A stretch of DNA of 64,000 nucleotides from Thauera sp. GDN1 (GTDB lineage Bacteria > Pseudomonadota > Gammaproteobacteria > Burkholderiales > Rhodocyclaceae). The notes under the pieces are model-generated. The model saw only the letters and a list, made by a program, of their open reading frames with translations. It searched no databases and was not told the origin of the DNA. The stretch covers positions 1,922,001 through 1,986,000 of the forward strand of contig NZ_CP097870.1 in the NCBI RefSeq assembly GCF_029223545.1, in the 5' to 3' direction. A program made the position numbers and the translations under genes. Positions 27,150-35,041 of the stretch are shown in pieces. Position 1 is the first letter of the stretch. The number at the start of each line of letters is the position of its first letter.

Positions 27150-27656
27150 TCAGCGACGGCCGCGACCGCCCTGCTGGGTGAAGGCCTGGAAGGCCTCGGT
27201 CGAGGCGCGCGTCATCTGCTCGAAGGCCGCGCGGGTGGTGTCCATCGCGGTCTGCATCGCACCGAGGGCGTTCTGGTCGGAGATCGGCATGCCCTTGAAC
27301 ATCTTCTGCATGGCTTCGAAGATGTCGGTGCTGCCGCTGGAGAGCTGCTCGCCGATGAGCTTGCCGAATTCGGCCTGCGTCGAGGCGGTGATCTCGGCGA
27401 TCTGACGGGCGCAAGCGAGCATCTGCTCGGTGGTGCTCTGCGCGTAGTGCGTGCGCAGATCCATCATGTCCTTCGGATCCTTGGTGGCCGACAGCGCCTT
27501 GGCATTCTCGACGCCTTCCTCGAACAGCCGCTTGGCGGTGTTCACCTGGATTTCCATGATGCGCTGCGAGTTCTCGATGGACAACTGAGCCAGCCGCATC
27601 GCGGCCTCCAGGTTCTTCTTCTGAAGTTCGTTCAACTGTTCTTGCTTGCTGGCCAT
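27150..27656 (-). CDS. Phasin family protein
   Basis: A 168-residue, almost wholly helical protein of the phasin family, which coats polyhydroxyalkanoate granules. The start MASKQEQLNELQKKNLEAAM and the amphipathic repeats (MRLAQLSIENSQRIMEIQ, AQSTTEQMLACARQIAE) are typical, and the tail is Gln/Gly/Arg-rich. GGAGAGGA precedes the ATG at 27656. There is a possible minus-strand -10 box TATAAA at 27773-27768. No pha synthesis genes are nearby, so granule binding is by family only. Confidence 0.9.
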   Translation of the reverse strand: MASKQEQLNELQKKNLEAAMRLAQLSIENSQRIMEIQVNTAKRLFEEGVENAKALSATKDPKDMMDLRTHYAQSTTEQMLACARQIAEITASTQAEFGKLIGEQLSSGSTDIFEAMQKMFKGMPISDQNALGAMQTAMDTTRAAFEQMTRASTEAFQAFTQQGGRGRR

Positions 27657-27829
27657 AAGGTCCTCTCCACTCGCGTTCATTGATTGTCTGGTTCGATTCG
27701 AGAAGGCACCCGCCGTCCGCCGCTCGTGCCTTCATCGGGCAGATGCGGTGCAGCGGAACACGATCCCTTTTATACGATAGCATACGCCGCCCTGGCGGCC
27801 CGACCCACGACGCTCGTCGAGCCCGCTGT

Positions 27830-28375
27830 TCAGCGGATCAGGGGGCGGTCCGGCAGTCCGCCATCGCTGGGTCGGGGGGCGTCTTCGGGGGGGCGCGGGA
27901 AATGCTCGGCGAGTCGTGTGTGCACGACATCGAGCGCCGAGCCGAGCCCTTCCTCGATCCGTCCGTTGCGGCAGGCCGCGGCGACGCGCTCGACCAGCGC
28001 GCGCCATTGATCCTCGCCGGTGCAGCGGGCGAGGGCGCGGTCGGCGACGATCTCGATGCGATGCTCGGCGAGGAGCAGGTAGACGAGGACGCCGTTGTTG
28101 AACTCGGTGTCCCATACCCGCTGTTTGCCGAACAGCGTGAGCGCGCGGTCGCGCACCACGTCCTCGATCGTCTCGCCGCGCACGAGGTGGCGCCACAGGT
28201 AGCTTGGCGGCAGGCTGGCCTCTACGCACAGGCAGATCTGGCCGGTGTGCGTGCGTTCGCTGGCGCTGACGCGGGCTTCGAGGCGACCGATGGCGTCGTC
28301 GCCGAGGGCGCGTCGCGCGTCGTCGGCATCCAGCCACAGATGGCGCAGGCAACGCAGCAGGCGCTTCATCACCAT
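27830..28375 (-). CDS. TPM-domain protein, small cytoplasmic form
   Basis: A 181-residue protein with a TPM-type fold: the segment ASERTHTGQICLCVEASL and then RVWDTEFNNGVLVYLLLAEHRIEIVADRAL are the family's central strands. Unlike its neighbour it has no signal peptide or glycine tail. Its ATG overlaps the stop of the preceding TPM gene (ATGGTGA), so it is the third gene of a lemA-TPM-TPM operon. The biochemical role of this group is not established; a link to envelope or membrane quality control is a guess from the company it keeps. Confidence 0.82.
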   Translation of the reverse strand: MVMKRLLRCLRHLWLDADDARRALGDDAIGRLEARVSASERTHTGQICLCVEASLPPSYLWRHLVRGETIEDVVRDRALTLFGKQRVWDTEFNNGVLVYLLLAEHRIEIVADRALARCTGEDQWRALVERVAAACRNGRIEEGLGSALDVVHTRLAEHFPRPPEDAPRPSDGGLPDRPLIR

Positions 28376-29346
28376 CCTCCCGATGCGCCGCCGCCGCCGA
28401 AGCTGCCGCCGCCGCCCGAGCGGAAGCCGCCGCCACCGCGCCCCCCGCTGCCGCCGAAACCGCCGCCGCCGATGAGCGGCCCGCCGCCGCGGTGCGGCGG
28501 TCCGCCACGACCGCCACTGCCGACCCCGAGGGCGAGCACGAACACCACCGCCAGCACGCCCGCGACGATGGCGAGCAGCAGGCTGGCCGTCAGCACATTG
28601 ACCACGAGGCCGGTGAGGCCGCCGGTCAGCAGCGAGCCCGGCTTGCGCCCGAACAGGCCGATCAGCACCGCGCCGAGCATCGGCACGCCGACGAAGAGCA
28701 GGGCGCCGAGATCCTCCAGGCTGGTGCCGCGATCCGCGGCGCGCTCCGGCGCCGAAAGGGGCAGTCCCTCGCCGCGGATCAGCGCGCTCAGCGCGTCGAC
28801 GCCGGCGTTCAGGCCGCCGGCGAAGTCGCCGCGGCGGAAGGCGGGGGTGATGGCGCCGTCGATGATCCGCCAGGCGGCGAGGTCGGGGATCGCGCCCTCC
28901 AGGGCACGGGCGAGCTCGATCCGCACCTTGCGGTCTTCCCTGGCCACCACGATCAGCACGCCGTCGCCGACCTCGCGACGGCCGATCTTCCAGGTGTCGG
29001 CGACGCGGAAGGCGTAGGCGGCGATGTCCTCCGGCTGCGTGCTCGGCACCAGCAGGACGACGATCTGGCTGCCTTGTGCGGCTTCGAACGCGGCGAGCTT
29101 GTCTTCCAGCGCCTGGCGCTCGGCGGTGCTCAGGCTCGCGCTGCGATCGATGACCCGGGCGCTGAGCGGCGGCACGGCCTGCAGGGACTGGGCGCATACG
29201 ACGGGGGCGAACAGCGCCGACGCCCACAGCAGGACCCACATCAGCAGCGTGCGGATCCCGAGCGGGGACGGCAAGGGGCGCGATGAGCACCCGTGCGGAG
29301 CGGCAGTGCGTGCCATGCGGCAGGACGCGCTCACGGCGTTCCGCAT
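28369..29346 (-). CDS. TPM-domain membrane protein with glycine-rich tail (YgcG-like)
   Basis: A 325-residue envelope protein. After a hydrophobic signal (TLLMWVLLWASALFAPVVCA, cleaved near AQS) comes the TPM domain (VIDRSASLSTAERQALEDKL, GSQIVVLLVPST, EVGDGVLIVVAREDRKVRIE), then two membrane segments near residues 215-265 and a tail of Gly/Ser/Phe repeats ending in GGGASGGW. That tail is the hallmark of this family. The start is uncertain: TTG 29358 overlaps the lemA stop, while ATGs lie at 29346 and 29316; I give 29346. It is translated right after lemA. Confidence 0.88.
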   Translation of the reverse strand: MRNAVSASCRMARTAAPHGCSSRPLPSPLGIRTLLMWVLLWASALFAPVVCAQSLQAVPPLSARVIDRSASLSTAERQALEDKLAAFEAAQGSQIVVLLVPSTQPEDIAAYAFRVADTWKIGRREVGDGVLIVVAREDRKVRIELARALEGAIPDLAAWRIIDGAITPAFRRGDFAGGLNAGVDALSALIRGEGLPLSAPERAADRGTSLEDLGALLFVGVPMLGAVLIGLFGRKPGSLLTGGLTGLVVNVLTASLLLAIVAGVLAVVFVLALGVGSGGRGGPPHRGGGPLIGGGGFGGSGGRGGGGFRSGGGGSFGGGGASGGW

Positions 29347-29354
29347 CGGGGGCT

Positions 29355-29969
29355 TCAACGGCCGCCCTGAGTACCGAAATCGACCCGCGGCGGTGCGGAG
29401 ATCTCGGCTTCGTTGGCGACCGTGAAGCCCGCCTTGGGCTTGTAGCTGAAGACCATTGCGGTGAGATTGGTCGGGAAGCTGCGCGCCAGCACGTTGTACT
29501 CCTGCACCGCCTCGATGTAGCGGTTGCGCGCCACGGTGACGCGGTTTTCCGTGCCCTCGAGCTGCACGCGCAGGTCCTGGAAGCCCTGGTTGGCCTTCAG
29601 GTTGGGGTAGTTCTCCGACACCGCGAGCAGGCGCGACAGCGCGCTGCCGAGCTGGCCCTGGGCCTGCTGGAAGCGTTCCATCGCCTGTGGGTCGTCGAGC
29701 ATCTCCGGCGTGACCTGGATCGCGGTCGCGCGCGACCGCGCCTCGATCACCCGGCTCAGCGTTTCCTGCTCGAAGTTCGCCTCGCCCTTGACCGTCTCCA
29801 CCAGGTTGGGGATCAGGTCGGCGCGGCGCTGGTACTGGTTCAGGACCTCGGCCCAGGCCGATTTCGTCTGCTCGTCCAGACGCTGGAAGTCGTTGTAGCC
29901 GCAGCCAGACAGGCCGAGCGCGGCGGTGAAGGCGAGGATGACGGGGAAGCGTCTGAGGGGCGTGAACAT
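29355..29969 (-). CDS. LemA family lipoprotein
   Basis: A 204-residue LemA protein. The lipobox LGLSGC ends a short signal at about residue 24, so it should be a membrane-anchored lipoprotein. YNDFQRLDEQTKSAWAEVLNQYQRRADLIPNLVETVKG is the well-conserved first helix pair (two short stretches of it are enough to identify the family), and the rest is an antiparallel helical bundle. GGAGGATC precedes the ATG at 29969. LemA is very often paired with TPM proteins, as here; function is unclear. Confidence 0.92.
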   Translation of the reverse strand: MFTPLRRFPVILAFTAALGLSGCGYNDFQRLDEQTKSAWAEVLNQYQRRADLIPNLVETVKGEANFEQETLSRVIEARSRATAIQVTPEMLDDPQAMERFQQAQGQLGSALSRLLAVSENYPNLKANQGFQDLRVQLEGTENRVTVARNRYIEAVQEYNVLARSFPTNLTAMVFSYKPKAGFTVANEAEISAPPRVDFGTQGGR

Positions 29970-30029
29970 GGGGATCCTCCGGCTCATGCCGTGGTTATAT
30001 GGCGCACTCTAGCAGCGCGAAAGGCGTTT

Positions 30030-30043
30030 TTGTTCTTGCTCAA
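30030..30043 (+). promoter_or_regulatory. Possible FNR/DNR-type site ahead of the DUF2249 gene
   Basis: TTGTTCTTGCTCAA matches the FNR consensus TTGAT-N4-ATCAA at 8 of 10 defined positions. Its centre, 30036.5, is about 40 bases upstream of a start point predicted from the A/T-rich box AAATAA at 30063-30068. That distance is the classic activating position for this family. It remains a match by eye. Confidence 0.4.
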
Positions 30044-30117
30044 GGATTCGGGGTGCGACAGCAAATAAGCTCCACACGCTGCGATTCCGGCCGCAGAACG
30101 AGACCGGAGCCCAACCG

Positions 30118-30462
30118 ATGGAAGAGACCACGATGTTCGAGAATGCTGTTCACCCCTTCGATGCGCGCGGCGTCGCCAAGCGCTTCCGCCATGCCGCGAT
30201 CTTCGGTGCGCTCGAGTCGCTCGAGGACGGCGAGGTGATGCGCTTCGTCAACGACCACGACCCGCTGCCGCTGCTGAACCAGATCCAGCAGCGCTACGGC
30301 AACCAGGTCGGCATCAACTATGTTGCGCGCGAGCCGGGCAACATCGTCATCGACTTCACCATCCAGCTCGGCGCGCCGGCTGCCGTGGGTGCGCCCGCGG
30401 CCGCAGCTGCCGCCGTCGGCGGTGGCTGCGGTGGCGGTGGCGGTCACGGCTGCTGCTCCTAA
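30118..30462 (+). CDS. DUF2249 domain protein with Cys/His/Gly tail
   Basis: A 114-residue cytoplasmic protein. Residues about 12-85 are a DUF2249 domain (VHPFDARGVAKRFRHAAIFGAL, FVNDHDPLPLLNQIQQRYG, NIVIDFTIQLG). After an Ala-rich linker it ends in GGGCGGGGGHGCCS, three cysteines and a histidine within 14 residues, which looks like a metal site. In related bacteria DUF2249 proteins are often found with denitrification or nitric-oxide genes, which fits the possible FNR-type site upstream; the function is unproven. A second ATG at 30133 has a better Shine-Dalgarno (GGAAGAG). Confidence 0.85.
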   Translation: MEETTMFENAVHPFDARGVAKRFRHAAIFGALESLEDGEVMRFVNDHDPLPLLNQIQQRYGNQVGINYVAREPGNIVIDFTIQLGAPAAVGAPAAAAAAVGGGCGGGGGHGCCS

Positions 30463-30662
30463 GCCTTCCCGTACTTGCGGAAAACCGCGCGGGCGTCTGC
30501 CTGCGCGCGTTCCAGCGTGCAGATCGACGGATCGTCGTCGTGCCCGCTGAAGAAGTCGTCCGCCTGGGCGGCCATCACCAGCTTGATGGCCGCCTCTTCG
30601 CTCTGGTCGTAGCGCTCGTAGAGCAGGGTGGCGACTTCGTCGAGGTGCTGTTCGTAGGTCAT
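30459..30662 (-). CDS. Small acidic helical protein, unknown
   Basis: A 67-residue protein beginning MTYEQHLDEVATLLYERYDQ, with DDFFSGHDDD in the middle and a basic end VFRKYGKA. No family recognised. AAGGAG lies 8 bases before ATG 30662, a better distance than for ATG 30668. It follows gorA by 19 bases on the same strand and is likely co-transcribed; its end overlaps the DUF2249 gene by 4 bases. Confidence 0.7.
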   Translation of the reverse strand: MTYEQHLDEVATLLYERYDQSEEAAIKLVMAAQADDFFSGHDDDPSICTLERAQADARAVFRKYGKA

Positions 30663-30681
30663 CGGCATCGCTCGCTCCTTG

Positions 30682-32022
30682 TCAGCGCAGAGTGACGAAT
30701 TCTTCGGCGCTGGTCGGGTGGATCGCGATCGTGTCGTCGAAATCCGCCTTGCGCGCGCCCATCTTCACCGCCACCGCGAAGCCCTGCAGCATCTCGTCCG
30801 CGCCTTCGCCGATCACATGCGCGCCGACGATGCGCTCGTCCGCACCGACGCACACCAGCTTCATCGAGGTCTTGGGGCGATGTTCGGTGAGGGCGTGGTA
30901 CATGCCGGTGAAACGGGTCCTGTACACCCTGACGTCGGCGTGGCGGCGGCGCGCCTCGTCCTCGCTCAGGCCCACGGTGCCGATCGGCGGATGGCTGAAG
31001 ATCACCGTGGGGATGCTGTCGTAGTCGAGCTTGCTGTCCGGCCTGTCGAGGAACAGGCGTGCGGCCAGGCGGCGGCCGGCAGCGATCGCGACCGGCGTCA
31101 GCTCGGCGCGGCCGGTGATGTCGCCGATGGCGTAGATGCCGGGCACGGCGGTGTTCTGGAAGGCGTCGGTGCTGATCACGCCCTTGTCGTCGGCGGCGAG
31201 ACCCGCAGCAGCGAGATCGAGCCGATCGGTGTTGGCGCGGCGGCCGGTGGCCCATACCAGCGCGTCCACTTCCAGCGTGCTGCCGTCGTCGCATTCGACG
31301 CGCAGCGCGCCGTCGGCCTGGCGGGCGACGCTGCGCACCTGGGTGCCGAAGTGCAGCTTAACCCCGTCCTCCTGCATCTGGGCCATCAGTTCGTCGCGCA
31401 GCATGGCGTCGAAGGGGCGCAGGAGGTGGGGGCCGCGCACCAGCATGCTGACCTCGCTGCCCAGGCCGTTGAACACGCCCGCCAGCTCGACCGCGATGTA
31501 GCCGGCGCCGACCACCGCGACGCGGCGCGGCTGCTCCTCGAGCGCGAAGAAACCGTCGGAGTCGATGCCCAGTTCGGCTCCCGGAATGTCCGGCACCAGC
31601 GGCCGGCCGCCGGTGGCGATGACGATGTGCGGGGCGCTGAAGCGCTCGCCGTTCACCTCGATCGTGTGCGCATCGACGAAGCGGGCGAAGCCGCGCACCA
31701 CGTCGACGCCGGCCTTCTCCAGCATGCCGCCGTAGATGCCGTTCAGGCGCGCGATGTACGCGTCGCGGCGGGCCTTGAGGGTGCTCCAGTCGAAACGGAC
31801 CTCACCCACGCCGAAGCCGTAGCCGGGCGCGTCGCGCATCGCCTGCGCGATGTTCGAGGCGTACCACATCACCTTCTTGGGCACGCAGCCGACGTTGACG
31901 CAGGTGCCGCCCAGGCGCGCCGCTTCCACCACCAGCGCACGGGCGCCGTATTCCGCCGCGCGCCGGGCCGTGGCCACGCCACCGCTGCCGCCGCCGATGG
32001 CGATGTAATCGTAGTTCTTCAT
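30682..32022 (-). CDS. gorA: Glutathione-disulfide reductase
   Basis: A 446-residue flavoprotein that reduces glutathione disulfide with NADPH. FAD motif [17 protein letters not shown]; redox pair in [16 protein letters not shown](P) motif [15 protein letters not shown] near residue 170, with the arginine-bearing [11 protein letters not shown] after it, as in NADPH users; and the C-terminal catalytic histidine in [15 protein letters not shown]. Length is standard. GGAG lies 7 bases before ATG 32022. A glutathione peroxidase gene lies 108 bases upstream on the same strand, giving a thiol-redox pair. Confidence 0.95.
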   Translation of the reverse strand: MKNYDYIAIGGGSGGVATARRAAEYGARALVVEAARLGGTCVNVGCVPKKVMWYASNIAQAMRDAPGYGFGVGEVRFDWSTLKARRDAYIARLNGIYGGMLEKAGVDVVRGFARFVDAHTIEVNGERFSAPHIVIATGGRPLVPDIPGAELGIDSDGFFALEEQPRRVAVVGAGYIAVELAGVFNGLGSEVSMLVRGPHLLRPFDAMLRDELMAQMQEDGVKLHFGTQVRSVARQADGALRVECDDGSTLEVDALVWATGRRANTDRLDLAAAGLAADDKGVISTDAFQNTAVPGIYAIGDITGRAELTPVAIAAGRRLAARLFLDRPDSKLDYDSIPTVIFSHPPIGTVGLSEDEARRRHADVRVYRTRFTGMYHALTEHRPKTSMKLVCVGADERIVGAHVIGEGADEMLQGFAVAVKMGARKADFDDTIAIHPTSAEEFVTLR

Positions 32023-32130
32023 TCCTTGCTCCAATCCTGTCGGGCTCCGGCGGCGCAAGGCCGCGCCCGTGCCGCACCGGGTTCGCGAAGGCCCTATTGT
32101 CGCCCGGCCGCGTGCCGCGCGGGCAGGGGC

Positions 32131-32733
32131 TTACAGGATCTTTTCGATCGCGGCCTGCACCTCCGGGGCGTCGGGCTTCACCCGGCTCGGGAAGGTTGCG
32201 ACGACGCGGCCGTTGCGGTCGATCAGGTACTTGTGGAAGTTCCACTCCGGCGCCGCGGACTGGCGCGCGATCTCGCGGAACAGCGGGTGCGCCTTGTCGC
32301 CGGTGACCGGGATGGGCGCGAACATGTCGAAGGTGACGCCGAAGTTCTCGAAGCAGACCTCGGCGGTCTTGGCTTCGTCGTCGGCCTCCTGGCGGAAGTC
32401 GTCGGACGGGAAGCCGGCGACCTTCAGCCCGCGGTCCTTGTACTTCTGGTGGATCGCCTCGAGTTCCCGGAACTGGCGGGTGAAGCCGCAGTGGCTGGCG
32501 GTGTTGACCACCAGCACCGGCTGCCCGGCGAAGCGGTCGGCGAGGCGAACGACCTCGTCGGCGTGCAGGCGGCGCAGCGCGTGATCGAACAGGGCGGCGG
32601 ACTCGGCGCCGGGGCGGCTGGTCGAGGTGGCAGGGGCGTCTGTCTGCGCCTGGCCGAAGGCGGCGGTGCCGCACAGGGCGAGGGCGGCGAAGGCCGCGGG
32701 GAGGGTGGTGCGTCGAAGGGCGTGGCGAATCAT
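32131..32733 (-). CDS. Glutathione-peroxidase family protein, exported
   Basis: A 200-residue thiol peroxidase of the GPx family. Signal peptide MIRHALRRTTLPAAFAALAL...FGQA suggests a periplasmic place, which is less common. The peroxidatic cysteine is in NTASHCGFTRQF; the usual second motif is PSDDFRQEADDEAKTAEVC (standard form FGxQEP, here FRQEAD); and the tryptophan is in EWNFHKYLIDRNG. Cys in place of selenocysteine is normal for bacteria. GGAG is 9 bases before ATG 32733; an ATG at 32742 is too close to it. Confidence 0.88.
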   Translation of the reverse strand: MIRHALRRTTLPAAFAALALCGTAAFGQAQTDAPATSTSRPGAESAALFDHALRRLHADEVVRLADRFAGQPVLVVNTASHCGFTRQFRELEAIHQKYKDRGLKVAGFPSDDFRQEADDEAKTAEVCFENFGVTFDMFAPIPVTGDKAHPLFREIARQSAAPEWNFHKYLIDRNGRVVATFPSRVKPDAPEVQAAIEKIL

Positions 32734-32867
32734 TGCGGTCATCTCCGCTGGAGGTTCGGACGAGGCTGCCCGATAGACTGCCCGCGGGCGCGGTGGTTCG
32801 CGTTCCATGAGGAAACGGCGCCGGCGGGATGGCCGCGGGCGCCGTGCCGTGGTCGGACAGGGGCCGG

Positions 32868-33500
32868 TCAGAACCGGTTCAGATCCTCGAGCGCATCGAC
32901 CACCATGCCGGTGCCGACTGCGATCAGCAGGATGTCGGCGGCGACGCGGACGTAGCGATGGCCTTCGGGCGGCATGCCGAAGCGCAGCACGATGTCACCG
33001 GGGGCATCGTAATAGACCAGGTCGCGCGGCAGCGGATAGCCGATCCGCCATTTCTTCGCCAGGCCCGGGGGCATGCAGCCATTGCGCTTCTTGGCGAGTC
33101 CCGGCGGGCAGCTGCCGCTGCGATAGCGCTCGCCGTAGTAGCTGCGCACGACTTCGCGGTGGCGCTCGGTGAAGTAGGCGCCGGCGCGTGGCGAGCCGTC
33201 GCGGTAGTCGCGGTCACGATCGCGGTCGCGATCACGGTCGCCATCCCGATCGCGGTCGCGGTCACGGTCGTTGTCGCGCCCGTCGCGCCGGTCGACATCG
33301 CTGCCGCGTTCGCGCTGGTCGACGCGCTGCTGGTTCTTGCGCTGCTCGCCCTTCGCGCCGGGTCCGCGATCGTTCTGCACGCGATCGGGCTTGCCTCCGC
33401 CGGCATGTGGCGGCTTTTCGGCCAGCACCGGCGTTGCGAGCAGCGAACCGGCCAGGGCCATCGCCAGGACGGTCATGGTTTTCGAACGAAGCTTGGCCAT
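32868..33500 (-). CDS. RcnB-like periplasmic protein with Arg-Asp repeat
   Basis: A 210-residue exported protein: signal peptide (MAKLRSKTMTVLAMALAGSLLA..VLA), a very charged, low-complexity stretch at about residues 45-105 made largely of Arg-Asp pairs, a short duplicated element (CPPGLAKKRNG then CMPPGLAKKW), and a C-terminal domain VYYDAPGDIVLRFGMPPEGHRYVRVAADILLIAVGTGMVV like RcnB/CigR (quoted only in part by its key blocks YVRV and DILLIAVGTG). RcnB acts in nickel/cobalt homeostasis in E. coli, but similar small domains occur widely, so a metal role is only a suggestion. GGGGAG precedes ATG 33500. Confidence 0.8.
   Translation of the reverse strand: MAKLRSKTMTVLAMALAGSLLATPVLAEKPPHAGGGKPDRVQNDRGPGAKGEQRKNQQRVDQRERGSDVDRRDGRDNDRDRDRDRDGDRDRDRDRDRDYRDGSPRAGAYFTERHREVVRSYYGERYRSGSCPPGLAKKRNGCMPPGLAKKWRIGYPLPRDLVYYDAPGDIVLRFGMPPEGHRYVRVAADILLIAVGTGMVVDALEDLNRF
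33205..33292. repeat. Hexanucleotide-like repeat coding for (Arg-Asp)n
   Basis: The plus strand shows about a dozen loosely repeated CGGTCG/CGATCA units, which read on the minus strand as Arg-Asp pairs in the RcnB-like protein. Such tracts may vary in length by slippage; units differ enough at third positions to be fairly old. Confidence 0.8.
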
Positions 33501-33657
33501 CTCGTTTCTCCCCTTGCATGTCCTGCCGGCCCCGAGCGGACGGCATGACGCCAGTCTAGCCAATTCCCCGCCATCCGGCGGCTGCATGCTTACGTCTTGT
33601 CACCGGCGCCGGCGAATTGATGCGAAAAAACAGGTTTCGTGGCGGCTGTGAAGCCGT

Positions 33658-34845
33658 TCAGAGCAGCGGAACGGCGTCCTTCTCGCCGCGCTCATACACC
33701 ACGTTGGCGCGACCGACCAGCAGCGGGTCGAGCGGGCCGATGCGCTCGATGTCCTTGTTGGCATAGGGCAGCTTGTGCAGCACGTAGCGCAGTGCGTTGA
33801 GGCGCGCGCGCTTCTTGCAATCGGACTTCACCACCGTCCATGGCGAATCCGCCGTGTCGGTGTAGAAGAACATCGCCTCCTTGGCCTTGGTGTAGTCGTC
33901 CCATTTGTCCAGCGAGGCGAGGTCGATCGGCGACAGCTTCCACTGCTTGAGCGGGTGCGATTCGCGCTCCTTGAAGCGGCGGCGCTGCTCCTCGCGGCTG
34001 ACCGAGAACCAGAACTTGATCAGGTGGATGCCGCTGCGCACCAGGTTGCGCTCGAACTCGGGCACCTGGCGCATGAACTCGTTGTACTCGTCGTTGGTGC
34101 AGAAACCCATCACGCGCTCCACCCCGGCGCGGTTGTACCAGGAGCGGTCGAAGAGCACGATTTCGCCGGCGGTGGGCAGGTGCTGGATGTAGCGCTGGAA
34201 GTACCACTGGCCGCGCTCCATCTCGGAGGGCTTTTCCAGCGCCACCACACGCGCACCGCGCGGGTTCAGGTGTTCCATGAAGCGCTTGATGGTGCCGCCC
34301 TTGCCGGCGGCGTCGCGACCTTCGAACAGGATCACGACGCGCTGGCCGGTGTCCTTGACCCAGGCCTGGAGCTTGAGCAGCTCCACCTGCAGGCGGTACT
34401 TCTGCTTCTCGTAGGCCTTGCGCGACATCAGGTTGCGATAGGGGTAGCCGCCCTGGCGCCAGTCGGGCGCGAGCTCGTCGTCCGGGTTGGCGACGGCGCC
34501 GGTGGTGCCGGTGTCGGCGCGCATCAGCGCGCGACGCAGCACATGGATGTCGTCGGGCGAGGCGCCGGCGAGGATGGCGTCGAGGGCGCGTGCCGCGCGC
34601 CTGGGGTCGCGCCCGGTCTCGGTCTTGAGGATGTCGGAGACGGCGACGAGCTTGGAGCTCTCGGCGGCCGCGATGGCCTGCTCGACCTCGAAGTGCTCGA
34701 TGCCTTCGGGGCTCAGCTCGGGCGCGGTGTCACCGTCTCGCGCACGGCGGCTCGCGGGCTTCCTGCGCGGTGGTTTCTTCGCGCCGGCAGCAGGCGTCTG
34801 CGCAGTGTCGGTGGCGGGGGCTTGAAGGTCTTCGGCCTTGCTCAT
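33658..34845 (-). CDS. ppk2: Polyphosphate kinase 2
   Basis: A 395-residue PPK2-family enzyme that moves phosphate between polyphosphate and nucleotides, commonly favouring NDP phosphorylation. Walker A is FEGRDAAGKGGTIKRF (about residue 180), Walker B IVLFDRSWYNRAGVERVMGF, and the lid region KERESHPLKQWKLSPID. The first 110 residues are a charged, lysine/arginine-rich extension (AAGAKKPPRRKPASRRARD) and an acidic helical part not found in the shortest members. Single PPK2 domain, so class I by form. AGAGGAG precedes ATG 34845. Confidence 0.94.
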   Translation of the reverse strand: MSKAEDLQAPATDTAQTPAAGAKKPPRRKPASRRARDGDTAPELSPEGIEHFEVEQAIAAAESSKLVAVSDILKTETGRDPRRAARALDAILAGASPDDIHVLRRALMRADTGTTGAVANPDDELAPDWRQGGYPYRNLMSRKAYEKQKYRLQVELLKLQAWVKDTGQRVVILFEGRDAAGKGGTIKRFMEHLNPRGARVVALEKPSEMERGQWYFQRYIQHLPTAGEIVLFDRSWYNRAGVERVMGFCTNDEYNEFMRQVPEFERNLVRSGIHLIKFWFSVSREEQRRRFKERESHPLKQWKLSPIDLASLDKWDDYTKAKEAMFFYTDTADSPWTVVKSDCKKRARLNALRYVLHKLPYANKDIERIGPLDPLLVGRANVVYERGEKDAVPLL

Positions 34846-35041
34846 TACGGTTCTCCTCTTGCGTTCCCGTAGTGTAATCCTGCCGTCCGTGCCCGGCGTC
34901 GGGCGCGGTGAGCGGCGCGTGGCCGATGCCCGCGGGGGCACGGCGCGCGCCGCGGGAGTGCGCGTCGTGCCGCAAAGGAACGCTAGAATTGCGCCCCATT
35001 CAGTTCATCGCGCGGGCCTCGTCCCGTCCCCCCTGCTGCCC

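Noticed and set aside
28369..28500. Glycine-coding repeat tract as a mobile or simple repeat
   Set aside because: It is the normal Gly/Ser/Phe tail of YgcG-type TPM proteins.
33205..33292. Repeated units that could suggest a CRISPR or minisatellite
   Set aside because: The units are six bases long, without spacers, and read as Arg-Asp pairs inside an open frame.
33640..33662. Stem at the end of ppk2 as a terminator
   Set aside because: The five-base stem overlaps the stop codon and the T run is 13 bases away; too weak to call.
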